From the NCBI GenBank assembly GCA_021325515.1, contig JAJPHC010000058.1:1-64000 (forward strand): a stretch of DNA of 64,000 nucleotides. Direction: 5' to 3'. The position numbers were made by a program, and so were the translations under genes. Position 1 is the first letter of the stretch; each line of letters begins with the position of its first letter. Shown piece after piece: positions 53,561 through 62,324 of this stretch. Source of the stretch: Acidobacteriota bacterium. GTDB taxonomy: Bacteria; Acidobacteriota; Thermoanaerobaculia; Gp7-AA8. Under the pieces are notes generated by a model. The model searched no databases and was not told where the DNA came from. It saw only the letters and a program-made list of their open reading frames with translations.

Positions 53561-54970
53561 GGATGCGCCGGCGATCACTGCCAGCGTTGCGGCGTTGGCG
53601 GGGATGAAGAAGTTGAAGTCGATCATCGCGTGCACCATCGCGATCGTGATGCTCATCAGCGCCGCCGCCTGAAATGCGCGATGGCGAAAGCTCCCCTCGG
53701 CTTCGCGTCCGAACGTGCTGCTCACGAGCGCGACGTAGCCGGCAATCAACGCGATGCACGCTACGGCGAACCCGATCACGCCGGTCGTCGCCGCAATCTC
53801 GAGGTAATCGTTGTGCGCATGGTCGTACAGCTTCTCGAGATCGTCGCGCTGGCCGAGGCCGGAGGCATTCGCGAAGGTCCCGGCACCGCTGCCGAAAACC
53901 GGGAACCGGCGCCAGACTCCGAGAGCGGTTTCGTAGCCGGCGGTGCGGCCGACGAGCGTGAGCGTCTCCTGATCGCCCGGCGTGAAGCGGGCGATCGTCC
54001 GCTCGCGGCCGAGGTAGATCACGAGCCCGATGAGCACGACGACGAAGAGGAGCGTGCCGCCGAACGCGAACTTCATCCGCTGGCGGCGGGAGCGGCGCAG
54101 CGTGTGCGAGCGCGCCATCGCGATGAGCGTGACGATCGCGATGCCTCCGAAGAGAGCGAGGAGCGCGCCGCGCGACGACGCGACGAGTATCGCGGCGACG
54201 GAGCCGATCGTCACCACGGCGCCGACGCCGAACGAGAGGATGTGCTTCTCGATCAGCAGTGCGGCGCGGCGCCCGAATGGCGCCCCCGGCGCGGCGTCGT
54301 GCCACGCGCACGCCATCAGAAAGATCGCCATCGGAATGATGATCGCGAGGTAGTGCGCGAAGTGATTCGGGTTCACGAACGTACCGGTCACGCGATTGAA
54401 GATCAGCTTGTTCTTCCAGCCCCAGATCTCGTAGCGGCGGAGCGCGGCCTCGTTGATGCCGTAGAAGATCTCGAAGACGGCGGCGGCGAGCAGCGCGCCG
54501 GCGAGCGCGAGGCGGCGCGCGTGGGTGTGGATCAGAATGGCTGCCGACTGGAACGCGGCAAAAAGTGCGAGGAGCCGAAACAATTCTCTCGCCGTCGTCC
54601 AGGGGGCGATCGAGATCGGATGCGCGGTTGCCGTCCTTGTGCCGAGGTTGGCCGCGATCGCGGTGGCTTGCTGCCAGAGCGTGCTCGATTCGCTGTCGAT
54701 GCGTTGCAGGATGGGAGCCGGGAGCGGGATCAGTTGGATTGCGATGAGGAGGAGCAGAAGCGCTGCTCCGATGGACCATCGCCGGTGCGCGCGTGATCTC
54801 TGCGAGTCGCGCGGCGGCGCCTCACCGTGGGAAACGAGGGCCGCGAGGGCGAGGATCGCGAGCGGCACCGCGACGAGAGGCAGACGGGCCTTGTCGATGA
54901 CGGAGGCAAAGGGGAGCGGGAGCCAGACGACCCACGCAAGAAAGACTGCGAGCAGCAGGCGGTCTAGCAT
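53486..54970 (-). CDS. O-antigen ligase family membrane protein (Wzy_C)
   Basis: A 494-residue protein with about 12 hydrophobic segments. The GTFVNPNHFAHYLAIIIPMAIFL region and the later extracytoplasmic block AGYETALGVWRRFPVFGSGAGTF then YDHAHNDYLEIAATTGVIGF are the signature of O-antigen ligase/polymerase (Wzy_C) proteins. Such enzymes join the finished polysaccharide to lipid A-core or polymerise repeat units. The last ~20 residues (ARASRPQPAGVPPGG) are coded by the repeat array and look like an acquired tail. The start faces the beta-barrel gene at 55040 across about 70 bp, so a divergent promoter is expected there. Confidence 0.88.
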   Translation of the reverse strand: MLDRLLLAVFLAWVVWLPLPFASVIDKARLPLVAVPLAILALAALVSHGEAPPRDSQRSRAHRRWSIGAALLLLLIAIQLIPLPAPILQRIDSESSTLWQQATAIAANLGTRTATAHPISIAPWTTARELFRLLALFAAFQSAAILIHTHARRLALAGALLAAAVFEIFYGINEAALRRYEIWGWKNKLIFNRVTGTFVNPNHFAHYLAIIIPMAIFLMACAWHDAAPGAPFGRRAALLIEKHILSFGVGAVVTIGSVAAILVASSRGALLALFGGIAIVTLIAMARSHTLRRSRRQRMKFAFGGTLLFVVVLIGLVIYLGRERTIARFTPGDQETLTLVGRTAGYETALGVWRRFPVFGSGAGTFANASGLGQRDDLEKLYDHAHNDYLEIAATTGVIGFAVACIALIAGYVALVSSTFGREAEGSFRHRAFQAAALMSITIAMVHAMIDFNFFIPANAATLAVIAGASVGLRRGARASRPQPAGVPPGGDES

Positions 54971-55039
54971 CGTGATGCGCTAATTGTAACGGCGTGTTAG
55001 ACTTCGGCGAAGTTTACGCTGGCAATTGGGAGGCGACGC

Positions 55040-56284
55040 GTGCGAGGTGGGTGTATGCGTATTCGTGGGGCGGCCCTCGGGATCCTCATCCTTGCGTCGG
55101 CGTTTCTTTCCGCGCAGGAACTGCGCGACCGCAATCGCGACATCGATGAGTCGCGCCAAATCGCGAATGACCTCGGCCGCGCCAGCATCCACAAGGGACC
55201 GATCTACCTCCTCTCGAGCTTCGAGTTCTCCGACATCGGCTACGGGCAGACGTTCTTCGTCCCGACCGCAGATCAGACCGGCGGTTTCTCCTTCAGCGTG
55301 CGTGCACCCCACAAGTTGTACTTCGTCCCGCAGCGGAAGGTCGTCTTCTCCGCGGAGGTGACGCCGGCGTACAACGTGCTGAGCCACGCGACCGGAAAGA
55401 ATCAGTTCGGCTATTTCCTGCGGACCGATGCGCGGCTGCTGCTGAATCACATGTACATCGACGGATACGTTTCGCGGACGAACGATGTCCGAACGAACGT
55501 CGCAGACATCTATCGGCTCGTCACGCTGCGCGAGACGAACTACGGGATCACATCGACTTTGAAGTACTCGAGCCGCACGAGCCTGCACGGCAGCGCCGAG
55601 TATCAGCAGTCGTCGTACCCGAAGGACAAGCTGCAGCCGCTCAACGTGCCGGTCGAGAACCTCGCATTCGACGCACACAACTACCGCGTCTCGGCGCATC
55701 ACAAGACGTTCCCGCTGACCGCGCTGCTGGTCGCCGCGGAACGGAGCACGTACAACTTCGCGGTGGCAAAGAGCTCGGACTCCGTTCGCACATACGCCGG
55801 TGCAGGCTTCGCATTCGATGACGGCCGCACGCAGTTGTCGGCAGAGGCGGGACCGGGGCGCCTCGAGTTTCGCGATCCGGCGAAGCACGACTATCGCGGC
55901 TGGCTGGCGAAGTTCACAACGAGCCGCCGCTTCTCCACGACATGGGCAGTCAACGTCAGCGGCGGACGCGATCTCGTTTTCTCCATCGCACCGAACAATC
56001 CGTACTTCCGCCGCGACAGCATCGGCGGGCAGCTCAACTGGAACACCACGCGCAAGCTGACGCTGCATCTCCTTGGCAATTACGGACGCGATTCGTACGA
56101 CACCCCGGTCAGCGGCGTGCTGCGGCGCGACACGCTGGAGTACATCGCTCTCGGCTGGATCTACACCGTCCGCCACATCTCGGGTGGATTCGACGTCGGC
56201 TACTTCCAACGCAAGTCGAACTCGTCCATAGCCGACCAGGACAGCGGAATACGAGGCACGCTCAGGCTGTCTATCAGGCCATAA
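55040..56284 (+). CDS. Outer-membrane beta-barrel protein of the export locus
   Basis: A 414-residue protein with an N-terminal signal peptide (RIRGAALGILILASAFLSAQE) and a body of alternating polar and hydrophobic strands with aromatic ends, finishing in GTLRLSIRP, as in outer-membrane barrels. Strand-like pieces include LYFVPQRKVVFSAEVTPAYNV and FDVGYFQRKSN. I cannot name the family with certainty; similar barrels precede Wza/Wzc genes in EPS loci. The GTG at 55040 has GGGAGG 6 nt upstream; an ATG at 55055 would remove five residues. The 186-bp gap after it holds two weak inverted repeats and no gene. Confidence 0.8.
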   Translation: MRGGCMRIRGAALGILILASAFLSAQELRDRNRDIDESRQIANDLGRASIHKGPIYLLSSFEFSDIGYGQTFFVPTADQTGGFSFSVRAPHKLYFVPQRKVVFSAEVTPAYNVLSHATGKNQFGYFLRTDARLLLNHMYIDGYVSRTNDVRTNVADIYRLVTLRETNYGITSTLKYSSRTSLHGSAEYQQSSYPKDKLQPLNVPVENLAFDAHNYRVSAHHKTFPLTALLVAAERSTYNFAVAKSSDSVRTYAGAGFAFDDGRTQLSAEAGPGRLEFRDPAKHDYRGWLAKFTTSRRFSTTWAVNVSGGRDLVFSIAPNNPYFRRDSIGGQLNWNTTRKLTLHLLGNYGRDSYDTPVSGVLRRDTLEYIALGWIYTVRHISGGFDVGYFQRKSNSSIADQDSGIRGTLRLSIRP

Positions 56285-56470
56285 TCGTTCCTAAAAATAA
56301 CAACTCGGGCAATTCGCATCTGCCTTTTGCGCGTTACTGATGTGAGCAGAGACGGGAAGTTGACGGATGCTTCGTAAACTTCTCATCAGTCCAAACGGTC
56401 CAGTAGTTGGGAAGTTGCGATGCTGCCGCTCGCTCCCACGCCGGGAACAGCGGCAATCGCGGTTTGAGAA
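56285..56470. other. Leader region before the Wza-like gene
   Basis: No gene fits here. GAAGTT and AACTTC (about 56351-56383) form one weak inverted repeat. TGCCGCT (56424-56430) and AGCGGCA (56449-56455) form another, 16 bp before the start codon. It may carry a promoter and a structured leader for the wza-wzc operon, but no known riboswitch is recognised. Confidence 0.4.
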
Positions 56471-57313
56471 ATGGGGAACATGAAACCGTTTTCGATCTTC
56501 GCAGCAGTGATCTTTCTCTTCGCCGCGGCAATCGCGCAGGCGCAGACCAGCGCTCCGTCGTCCGACACGCCTCTCGGCACGCGCGACGTGATCGACATCA
56601 AGGTCCTGCAGGACGCCAACCTCAACACGAAGACCACCGTCAGCGATGACGGCCGCATCACGATGCCGCTCCTCGGCAAGGTCGACGTCAGCGGACTCAC
56701 TCCGGTCCAGGCCGAAGCGCACATCAAGGCGCTGCTCGAGTCGAAGTACATGACGCGCGCGGACGTCGTGATCGAAGTCGTCGAGTACGGCAACAAGCCG
56801 ATCTCGGTCATCGGCGCCGTCGTCCGTCCCGGCACGATCGGCACCTCGGGCAACATCACGCTGCTGCAGGCGATCACGCAGGCCGGCGGCCTCGCGAACG
56901 GCTACGGAAAGTCGCTCTACGTTCTTCGCACCGCGGCGAACGGGCTCACCGAGCGAATCGATATCGATATCGAAGACCTGATGGTCAACGGCAATCCGGA
57001 CCTGAATCTCCCGCTCGCGCCGAACGATGTCATCAACGTTCCTGTCGATACGCCGCTGACGATCTACGTCCTTGGCGAGGTCATGCATCCGGGCACCGTG
57101 CAGTTCCGCCGTTCGCAGACTCCGACGCTCCTGCAGGCCATCGCGGGCGCCGGCGGCCAGACCGATCGCGCGGGCAAAAACGCGACGATCAAGCGCATGG
57201 TCGATGGAAAGGAACAGACGATTCACGTCAACTTCAGGCGCATACTGACTGGAGGTAAGGACGTGATCTTGCAGGACAACGACACGATCTATGTGACCGA
57301 GAGCTTCTTCTGA
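56471..57313 (+). CDS. wza: Polysaccharide export protein (Wza-like, SLBB domains)
   Basis: A 280-residue periplasmic/outer-membrane export protein. After a signal peptide (KPFSIFAAVIFLFAAAIAQAQ) comes the Poly_export domain (LGTRDVIDIKVLQDANLNTKTTVSDDGRITMPLLGKV), then two SLBB repeats (ISVIGAVVRPGTIGTSGNITLLQAITQAGGL and IYVLGEVMHPGTVQFRRSQTPTLLQAIAGAGGQT). A final DVILQDNDTIYVTESFF closes it. There is no lipobox cysteine, unlike E. coli Wza, and it is shorter. It pairs with the Wzc-type kinase just downstream. ATGs at 56471 and 56480 are both possible starts. Confidence 0.92.
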   Translation: MGNMKPFSIFAAVIFLFAAAIAQAQTSAPSSDTPLGTRDVIDIKVLQDANLNTKTTVSDDGRITMPLLGKVDVSGLTPVQAEAHIKALLESKYMTRADVVIEVVEYGNKPISVIGAVVRPGTIGTSGNITLLQAITQAGGLANGYGKSLYVLRTAANGLTERIDIDIEDLMVNGNPDLNLPLAPNDVINVPVDTPLTIYVLGEVMHPGTVQFRRSQTPTLLQAIAGAGGQTDRAGKNATIKRMVDGKEQTIHVNFRRILTGGKDVILQDNDTIYVTESFF

Positions 57314-57318
57314 GTGTA

Positions 57319-57387
57319 GGACAGGCGCCTCGCCTGTCCGGTCCCTAATGGTCGAATCACAGAAGGACAGGCCGGGGCGCCTGTCCT
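57319..57387. repeat. Two GGACAGG hairpins between wza and wzc
   Basis: Hairpin 1 at 57319-57339 has stem GGACAGGCG/CGCCTGTCC with loop CCT. Hairpin 2 at 57364-57387 has stem AGGACAGGC/GCCTGTCCT with loop CGGGGC. They fill the 89-bp gap inside this operon. The 9+3+9 form and CCT loop match the hairpins at 10351 and 14360, although the stem sequences differ. Confidence 0.8.
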
Positions 57388-57402
57388 AACACCAGCGAAC
57401 CC

Positions 57403-59604
57403 ATGGACCTGAATAGCGTTTCCGAGGAAGTCCACCTTTCCCATTATTGGAACGTCATCTACAAGCGATGGAAGGTGGCGCTCTCGATCCTCGTGGTCGT
57501 GATGCTCGGGACGTTCCTCGCCAGCTACTTCTCGCGGCCGCTGTACAAGTCGCAGATCCGCATTCAGATCGAGCGCGAGAATCCGAATCAGATCACGATC
57601 GAAGACTTCTTCGGCATCGCGGCTTCGGATCAGGAGTTTCTGCAGACGCAGTACGAACTGCTCAAGAGCCGCGGCCTCGGCCAGCGCGTGATCGATGACC
57701 AGAAGCTGCTCACCGATCCCGAGTTCTATCCCGGCGGAATCCAGGGAAAAACCGCAAAGGAAATCGAGGAGATTCGCGACAAGCTGGCTTCCGGCCTGAT
57801 GGCCGGAGTCACGGTCGAGCCGGTCAAGAACACCTCGCTGGTCGACATCTCCTACATCGCGACATCGCCCAAGCTCGCCGCGAAGATCGCCGAGGGTGTC
57901 GGCGATTCGTACATGCGGCTCACGATCGACAACAAAGCCGATACGGTGCGCCAGGCGCAGGACGTACTCTCGCGCCAGATCGCCGCCGTGAAGAGCGACC
58001 TCGATACGCTGCGCGCACAGTTGCAGAGGTATGGGGAACAGAAGGACATCGTTTCGCCGAACGATCCGAACAGCATCGTCGCGCAGCGAATGCTGAAGCT
58101 GAATCAGGATGCGACGAGCGCTCAGCTAGAGCGGCGGCAACGCCAGAGCGACTACGATGCGCTGCTGCGCTCGAGTCCGGACGCGGTCGCCGGCGACGAG
58201 CCTCTCGTCCGCGACCTCGCGGCGCAGGAAGCGAACCTCCAGCGCGACTACAACCAGAAGCTTTCGACCTTCAAGGCCGAGCATCCGCAGATGGTGCAGC
58301 TCAAGCAGCAGATCGACAAGACGCGCCAGGCGCGCCAGGCCGCCCTGCTCGAAGCGTTCAACAAGAAGAAAGAGGCTGCGCACAACGCGATTCTTCAGGC
58401 GCAGGGACGTGAGTCCGAGGCATCTGCCGCATTCGACGCCGTAAAACGCGAGATGCAGTCGCAGAATCTCTCGGTCGCGAAGTACATCGATCTCCGCGCG
58501 GAGATCGACAGCAAGGAACAGCTCCTCCAGCAATTGACGAAGAAGCAGAGCGACACGGAAGTCGGCGCGATCCTTCGCGGCTCGACGACGTCGAACGTCC
58601 ACTGGGTCGATCACGCGCAGGTGCCGACCGGCCGCTTCAACGTCACGATGAAGAAGAATCTGCAGAGCGCCTTCCCGCTCGGCGTGCTCCTCGGCCTCGC
58701 GGCGATCTTCTTCCTCGAGTACATGGACCGCTCGATCAAGACCCCCGAAGAGCTCGAGCGCGTCACGCGCTTCGCGTCCCTCGGCGTCATCCCGTCGGCG
58801 ACGTCCGTACGCAGCGGCTACGGCTATCGTTACTACGGCTCGCGCACGAAACTGCGCGCCGTGGAGAACGAGCCCGAGGCGCCGGCACGAGGCATCGACC
58901 TCTTGCCGCACGAAGACAATCGCTCGCCGATCTCCGAGGCGTATCGCGCGTTCCGCACGTCGCTGCTCCTCGCCTCGGCGAACTCGCCGAAGGTCATCGT
59001 CATCACCTCGACGTTCGCGCGCGAAGGAAAGACGACCACGTCGATCAATCTCGCGACCGTGCTGGCGCAGATGGGCAAGCCGGTGCTGCTGATCGACGCC
59101 GATCTGCGGCGCCCGCGCCTCCAGAAAGTGTTCAAGGGCAAGATGAACGTCGGCCTCGTGAATTACCTGGCGACGAACATCCCGCTCGAAGAAGTGATCC
59201 AGGAATCCGAGGTGCCGCACCTGTCGGTGATTCTGTCGGGGCCGACGCCTCCGAATCCTTCCGAGCTGCTCGCATCGGACCGGATGAAGCATCTCATCCA
59301 CGAAGTGCGGCAGAAGTTCGCATTCGTGATCTTCGACTCGCCTCCGGTGATGGCCGTGACGGACTCGATCGTGCTCGCCGCGAGTGCGGACGGCGTCGTG
59401 CTCTGCGTGTATGGCGGCTCGACACCGCGTGAGATCGTGCAGCGCGCCGCGGATCGCCTGCGCCAGAGCAACATCCCCGTACTCGGCGCGATCCTCAACA
59501 ACCTCGATCTGCAGCAATACGGCTATTCGTTCAAGAAGAGCTACTACGACTACTACGACGCCGAGACGGGCGAGAAAAAAGAACCCGCGCGGAAGAGTGG
59601 GTGA
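57403..59604 (+). CDS. wzc: Polysaccharide co-polymerase with tyrosine autokinase domain (Wzc-like)
   Basis: A 733-residue inner-membrane protein that controls chain length and export by cycles of tyrosine phosphorylation. It has an N-terminal Wzz domain (HLSHYWNVIYKRWKVALSILVVVMLGTFLASYF as first membrane helix), a long periplasmic coiled-coil region (about residues 170-380), a second helix near residues 420-440 (AFPLGVLLGLAAIFFLEYM) and the BY-kinase domain. Walker A is TSTFAREGKTTTSINLA (near residue 537), A' is PVLLIDADLRRPRL, B is VIFDSPPVMAVTD. The C-terminal tyrosine cluster (YSFKKSYYDYYDAE) is the autophosphorylation tail. Its phosphatase partner is encoded next. Confidence 0.94.
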   Translation: MDLNSVSEEVHLSHYWNVIYKRWKVALSILVVVMLGTFLASYFSRPLYKSQIRIQIERENPNQITIEDFFGIAASDQEFLQTQYELLKSRGLGQRVIDDQKLLTDPEFYPGGIQGKTAKEIEEIRDKLASGLMAGVTVEPVKNTSLVDISYIATSPKLAAKIAEGVGDSYMRLTIDNKADTVRQAQDVLSRQIAAVKSDLDTLRAQLQRYGEQKDIVSPNDPNSIVAQRMLKLNQDATSAQLERRQRQSDYDALLRSSPDAVAGDEPLVRDLAAQEANLQRDYNQKLSTFKAEHPQMVQLKQQIDKTRQARQAALLEAFNKKKEAAHNAILQAQGRESEASAAFDAVKREMQSQNLSVAKYIDLRAEIDSKEQLLQQLTKKQSDTEVGAILRGSTTSNVHWVDHAQVPTGRFNVTMKKNLQSAFPLGVLLGLAAIFFLEYMDRSIKTPEELERVTRFASLGVIPSATSVRSGYGYRYYGSRTKLRAVENEPEAPARGIDLLPHEDNRSPISEAYRAFRTSLLLASANSPKVIVITSTFAREGKTTTSINLATVLAQMGKPVLLIDADLRRPRLQKVFKGKMNVGLVNYLATNIPLEEVIQESEVPHLSVILSGPTPPNPSELLASDRMKHLIHEVRQKFAFVIFDSPPVMAVTDSIVLAASADGVVLCVYGGSTPREIVQRAADRLRQSNIPVLGAILNNLDLQQYGYSFKKSYYDYYDAETGEKKEPARKSG

Positions 59605-59811
59605 TGGAGAGGGATGAGATGAGTGACGAGTGAAGAGTGAAGAGTACCGAGTGCTGAGTACCAGTTATGAGTACCGAGTGCTGAGTACCGAGTGCTGAGT
59701 AGAAGCAAAGACGGCAGCCACTCAGCTCTCAGCACTCAGCACTCAGCACTCTTCACTCGTCACTCTTCACTCGTCACTCTTCACTCGTCACTCATCACTC
59801 ATCACTCGTCC
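59605..59811. repeat. Large foldback of AGTGCTGAGT / GAGTGA tandem repeats
   Basis: From just after the wzc stop to just before the next start the DNA is a foldback: GAGTGACGAGTGAAGAGTGAAG and GAGTACCGAGTGCTGAGTACC words on the left (about 59605-59700), a turn of about 20 bp (GAAGCAAAGACGGCAGCCAC), then the complementary CTCAGCACTCAGCACTC and TTCACTCGTCACTC words on the right (about 59722-59808). Short repeats on each arm pair with the other arm in several registers. Confidence 0.88.
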
Positions 59812-59813
59812 CA

Positions 59814-60617
59814 ATGATCGACATCCATCACCACTGTCTGCCTGCGGTCGACGATGGGCCTCGCGAGATGGCGGAGGCCGTCGAGATGTGCCGGATGTCG
59901 CGCGATGCGGGGATCGAGACGATCGTCGCGACGCCGCATGTGCTTCGCGGGCGCTGGCAGAACACATCGCGGCACAAGCTGGAGACGATTCTCGATTCGT
60001 TGCGCGAGAAGATTGGCGATGCGCCGCGGCTCGTCCTCGGCTCAGAATATTTTTTCGCGCACGACATGGCCGAAGTGCTGCGGACGAATGGCGGGATCGT
60101 GCCGCTTGGCGGATCGCGCTATGTGCTGGTCGAGTTCGCTGCGCAGGCGATTCCGCCGCTGATCGAGCAGCCGTTCTACCAGGTGCAGCTCGACGGATGG
60201 ACGCCGATCATCGCGCATCCGGAGCGGAACGATGTCTTTCGCGCGAAACCGGAGCTGCTGGCGCGGCTCATTCAACTCGGCGCGAAGACGCAGATCACGT
60301 GCGACAGCGTGACCGGGCACTTCGGTCCCGAGGCGGAGCGCGCGGCTCTGGAGTGGATTACGGGCGGTCTCGTGCATATCATGTCAACGGACGCGCACAA
60401 CACCGGCCGGCGGCCACCGCGCGTCGCTGCAGCGATTCAAAGAGTCCGGGAGCTCGCGGGAGCCGATGTTGCTGAACATCTCACGCGAACGAATCCGGCG
60501 GCGGTGATCGAAGGGCGAGGGCTGGAATGGGAGCCCGAACCGCAAGTAGTGAGAGGTGGCGGATTTTTGAAACGGGTGTGGGAGTTATTTGGTCATCGTG
60601 AAAATCGTTCGCACTAG
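59814..60617 (+). CDS. CpsB/CapC/YwqE-type tyrosine phosphatase (PHP family)
   Basis: A 267-residue metal-dependent phosphatase that removes phosphate from the Wzc-type kinase and so resets the export cycle. Metal-binding blocks of the PHP fold are clear: MIDIHHHCLPAVDDGPR at the start, TIVATPHVLRG near residue 40, GSEYFF, IIAHPERNDVF near 140 and MSTDAHNTGRRPP near 196. The length is close to that of B. subtilis YwqE. It lies directly after the kinase gene, separated by a large foldback. Its 3' end overlaps the next gene's start by 20 bp. Confidence 0.93.
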   Translation: MIDIHHHCLPAVDDGPREMAEAVEMCRMSRDAGIETIVATPHVLRGRWQNTSRHKLETILDSLREKIGDAPRLVLGSEYFFAHDMAEVLRTNGGIVPLGGSRYVLVEFAAQAIPPLIEQPFYQVQLDGWTPIIAHPERNDVFRAKPELLARLIQLGAKTQITCDSVTGHFGPEAERAALEWITGGLVHIMSTDAHNTGRRPPRVAAAIQRVRELAGADVAEHLTRTNPAAVIEGRGLEWEPEPQVVRGGGFLKRVWELFGHRENRSH

Positions 60618-61734
60618 CGTCATCGCTGTAGCTTTGGTCGCGTTCGCCAGCGTTGCGCAGGCGAGTGATCCGTTCTATGTGACGCTGCTCACGCGCGGCA
60701 TCTCGGACGCGCAGCGCGGAGACAATTTCCGCGCGGCGAAAGAATTGCGCATCGCCGCGTTCGGTCTCGTCGATGATGCCTCGCAATATCTGCGCGCGCA
60801 GGTCTACCTCGCGCACGCCTACGAGAAGATGAGCCAGCGCGCGGAAGCGACTGCGGCTGTCGAAAAAGCATCGCTCGCCGAACGGATCTCCGGTGCGTAC
60901 ACGACCACGGCAATCGATCCCGATACGCGCTCCGCGTTCGAGTCGCTCGCCGCAAAGCTGCTGCGTCCGGAACAGCTCGCGATGGTGCCCGCCTTCAAGG
61001 GACGCGCGAAAAGTGCGGCTCCTGCTCCGGTCGTTGCTGCACCGCCTCGACAAACGGTCGCTCCGCAGGAAACACCGAAGCCTGCACCTGTGGTTACGAA
61101 GGCGCCGGAGCCGGTGAAGCCTGCTCCAATGCCAGCGACAACCACACCTCGGCAGACGGAAGCCCCGAAGCCGGCACCTGTCGTGACGAAGGCGCCGGAG
61201 CCTGTGAAGCCCCCCGCTCCGCAGGAAACGCCGAAGCCTGCGCCCGTCGTGACGAAGGCGCCGGAGCCTGCGCAGACTGCGCCATCGCGTCCGATCGCGA
61301 CACCGTCCACGCAAACACAGCAGACGAGCCCGCTCGTCTCCGCGGCGCGCCATCAACCCTCGCTCTCCGGTGCGGGCGTCGAAGCAGCGGCACAGATCAG
61401 CGACGCGCAGCGCATGCTCAACGAGGGGAAGATCCTCGCGGCGCGGCAGATCTACCTGCGCCTTGCGCAGACGGAAGGGCTGCCGCGCAACACTTCGCTC
61501 GATGTGGCGAAGGGCCTCAACCAGACATCCGCGTGGCGCGAGTCATCCGCGACCTATCAGAAGCTGATGCCGTTTCGCTCCGGCGAAGAGCTGCACCAGT
61601 TCTACGAGGCCGTCAATCGCTACGAGCTCGGCGACGTGAACGCGGCGCGCGATCTCATGACGCGCGCGCTGCCGGCTCTGCCCGTCACGCGCGAGACCTC
61701 GCTCTACAAGGCAAAAATCCTCGGAACGCAGTAG
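60598..61734 (+). CDS. Exported TPR-like protein with proline-rich repeats
   Basis: A 378-residue protein with a signal peptide (VRTSVIAVALVAFASVAQASD), an N-terminal helical domain of TPR type (residues ~30-120, AKELRIAAFGLVDDASQYLRAQVYLAHAYEKM), a low-complexity linker of about 120 residues and a C-terminal TPR-like domain (DAQRMLNEGKILAARQIYLRLAQTEG). The linker repeats KPAPVVTKAPEPVKP three times with PQETP between, and the DNA repeats almost exactly. It could span the periplasm. The GTG at 60598 is chosen; a TTG at 60589 is in frame. It is coupled with the phosphatase gene, so a part in export is plausible. Confidence 0.75.
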   Translation: MKIVRTSVIAVALVAFASVAQASDPFYVTLLTRGISDAQRGDNFRAAKELRIAAFGLVDDASQYLRAQVYLAHAYEKMSQRAEATAAVEKASLAERISGAYTTTAIDPDTRSAFESLAAKLLRPEQLAMVPAFKGRAKSAAPAPVVAAPPRQTVAPQETPKPAPVVTKAPEPVKPAPMPATTTPRQTEAPKPAPVVTKAPEPVKPPAPQETPKPAPVVTKAPEPAQTAPSRPIATPSTQTQQTSPLVSAARHQPSLSGAGVEAAAQISDAQRMLNEGKILAARQIYLRLAQTEGLPRNTSLDVAKGLNQTSAWRESSATYQKLMPFRSGEELHQFYEAVNRYELGDVNAARDLMTRALPALPVTRETSLYKAKILGTQ

Positions 61735-61759
61735 AATGTAGTTTGACAAGGGGTCCCTC

Positions 61760-62245
61760 ATGAAGCTTCGCCTCATCCTCGCTACGTCACTCCTCGCTGC
61801 CGGCACGTTTGTCTATGCACAGCCGGGACGCATCGATCACTCACCAATTACCTGCCTCCGCGGCGGCGAGATGCCTGTGCTGCAGGTCGAGGTCGAAGAC
61901 AAGGGGACGCTCCGCGCTTACTTCCGCCGAACGAACACCACCGACTGGTGCTCCGTCGAAGGGACGAACCTCGGCAAGCTCTCCACGGTGACGCTGCCGA
62001 AGTTCGACAGCAACGATGAGATCGAGTACTTCTTCGTCGTGCTGGATGGAAAGCGCATCGTGGCCAAGAGCCCGCAGATCTATCGCGTGAAAGCGACGAA
62101 CAACTGCGAAACGCCGTGGGCGAGACACACGCTGATGCTGATCATGGACTGCACGGAAAACGCGCCGGGCCCGATCGCATCGACGCTCGGAGCAGGCGCG
62201 GCGATCACGACGAACGTGCCCTCGCCGTCGAACCCCAACCAATAG
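61760..62245 (+). CDS. Small exported protein of unknown function
   Basis: A 161-residue protein with a signal peptide ending near TFVYAQPG and a mature beta-rich body (LQVEVEDKGTLRAYFRRTN, EIEYFFVVLDGKRIVAKSPQIYRV). It has four cysteines (ITCLRGG, DWCSVEG, NNCETPW, MDCTENA), which could form two disulphides, and a polar proline/asparagine tail. No family is recognised. It starts 25 bp after the TPR-like gene and is the last plus-strand gene before the convergent etf genes. Confidence 0.7.
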   Translation: MKLRLILATSLLAAGTFVYAQPGRIDHSPITCLRGGEMPVLQVEVEDKGTLRAYFRRTNTTDWCSVEGTNLGKLSTVTLPKFDSNDEIEYFFVVLDGKRIVAKSPQIYRVKATNNCETPWARHTLMLIMDCTENAPGPIASTLGAGAAITTNVPSPSNPNQ

Positions 62246-62280
62246 GAACGATCGCGCCGCCAGGCGTGCTCAGGAAATCA

Positions 62281-62307
62281 TCCAGTGGCGGCTTCACCGC
62301 CACTGGA
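62281..62307. terminator. Strong hairpin between convergent genes
   Basis: TCCAGTGGCGG and CCGCCACTGGA form a perfect 11-bp stem with loop CTTCA in the 79-bp gap between the exported protein gene and etfA, which converge. No T-run follows on either side. It may end transcription from both directions or belong to the dispersed hairpin set. Confidence 0.5.
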
Positions 62308-62324
62308 CAATCGCCCGCCTTCAG

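Noticed and set aside
53189-54796. A 535-codon plus-strand frame across the repeats and opposite the O-antigen ligase
   Set aside because: It begins inside the hairpin array and reads as Arg/Glu/Asp-rich low-complexity sequence; the minus strand carries a full Wzy_C membrane protein there.
56285-56470. Riboswitch (for example cyclic di-GMP) before the Wza-like gene
   Set aside because: Only weak inverted repeats are present; none of the conserved riboswitch cores I know could be matched.
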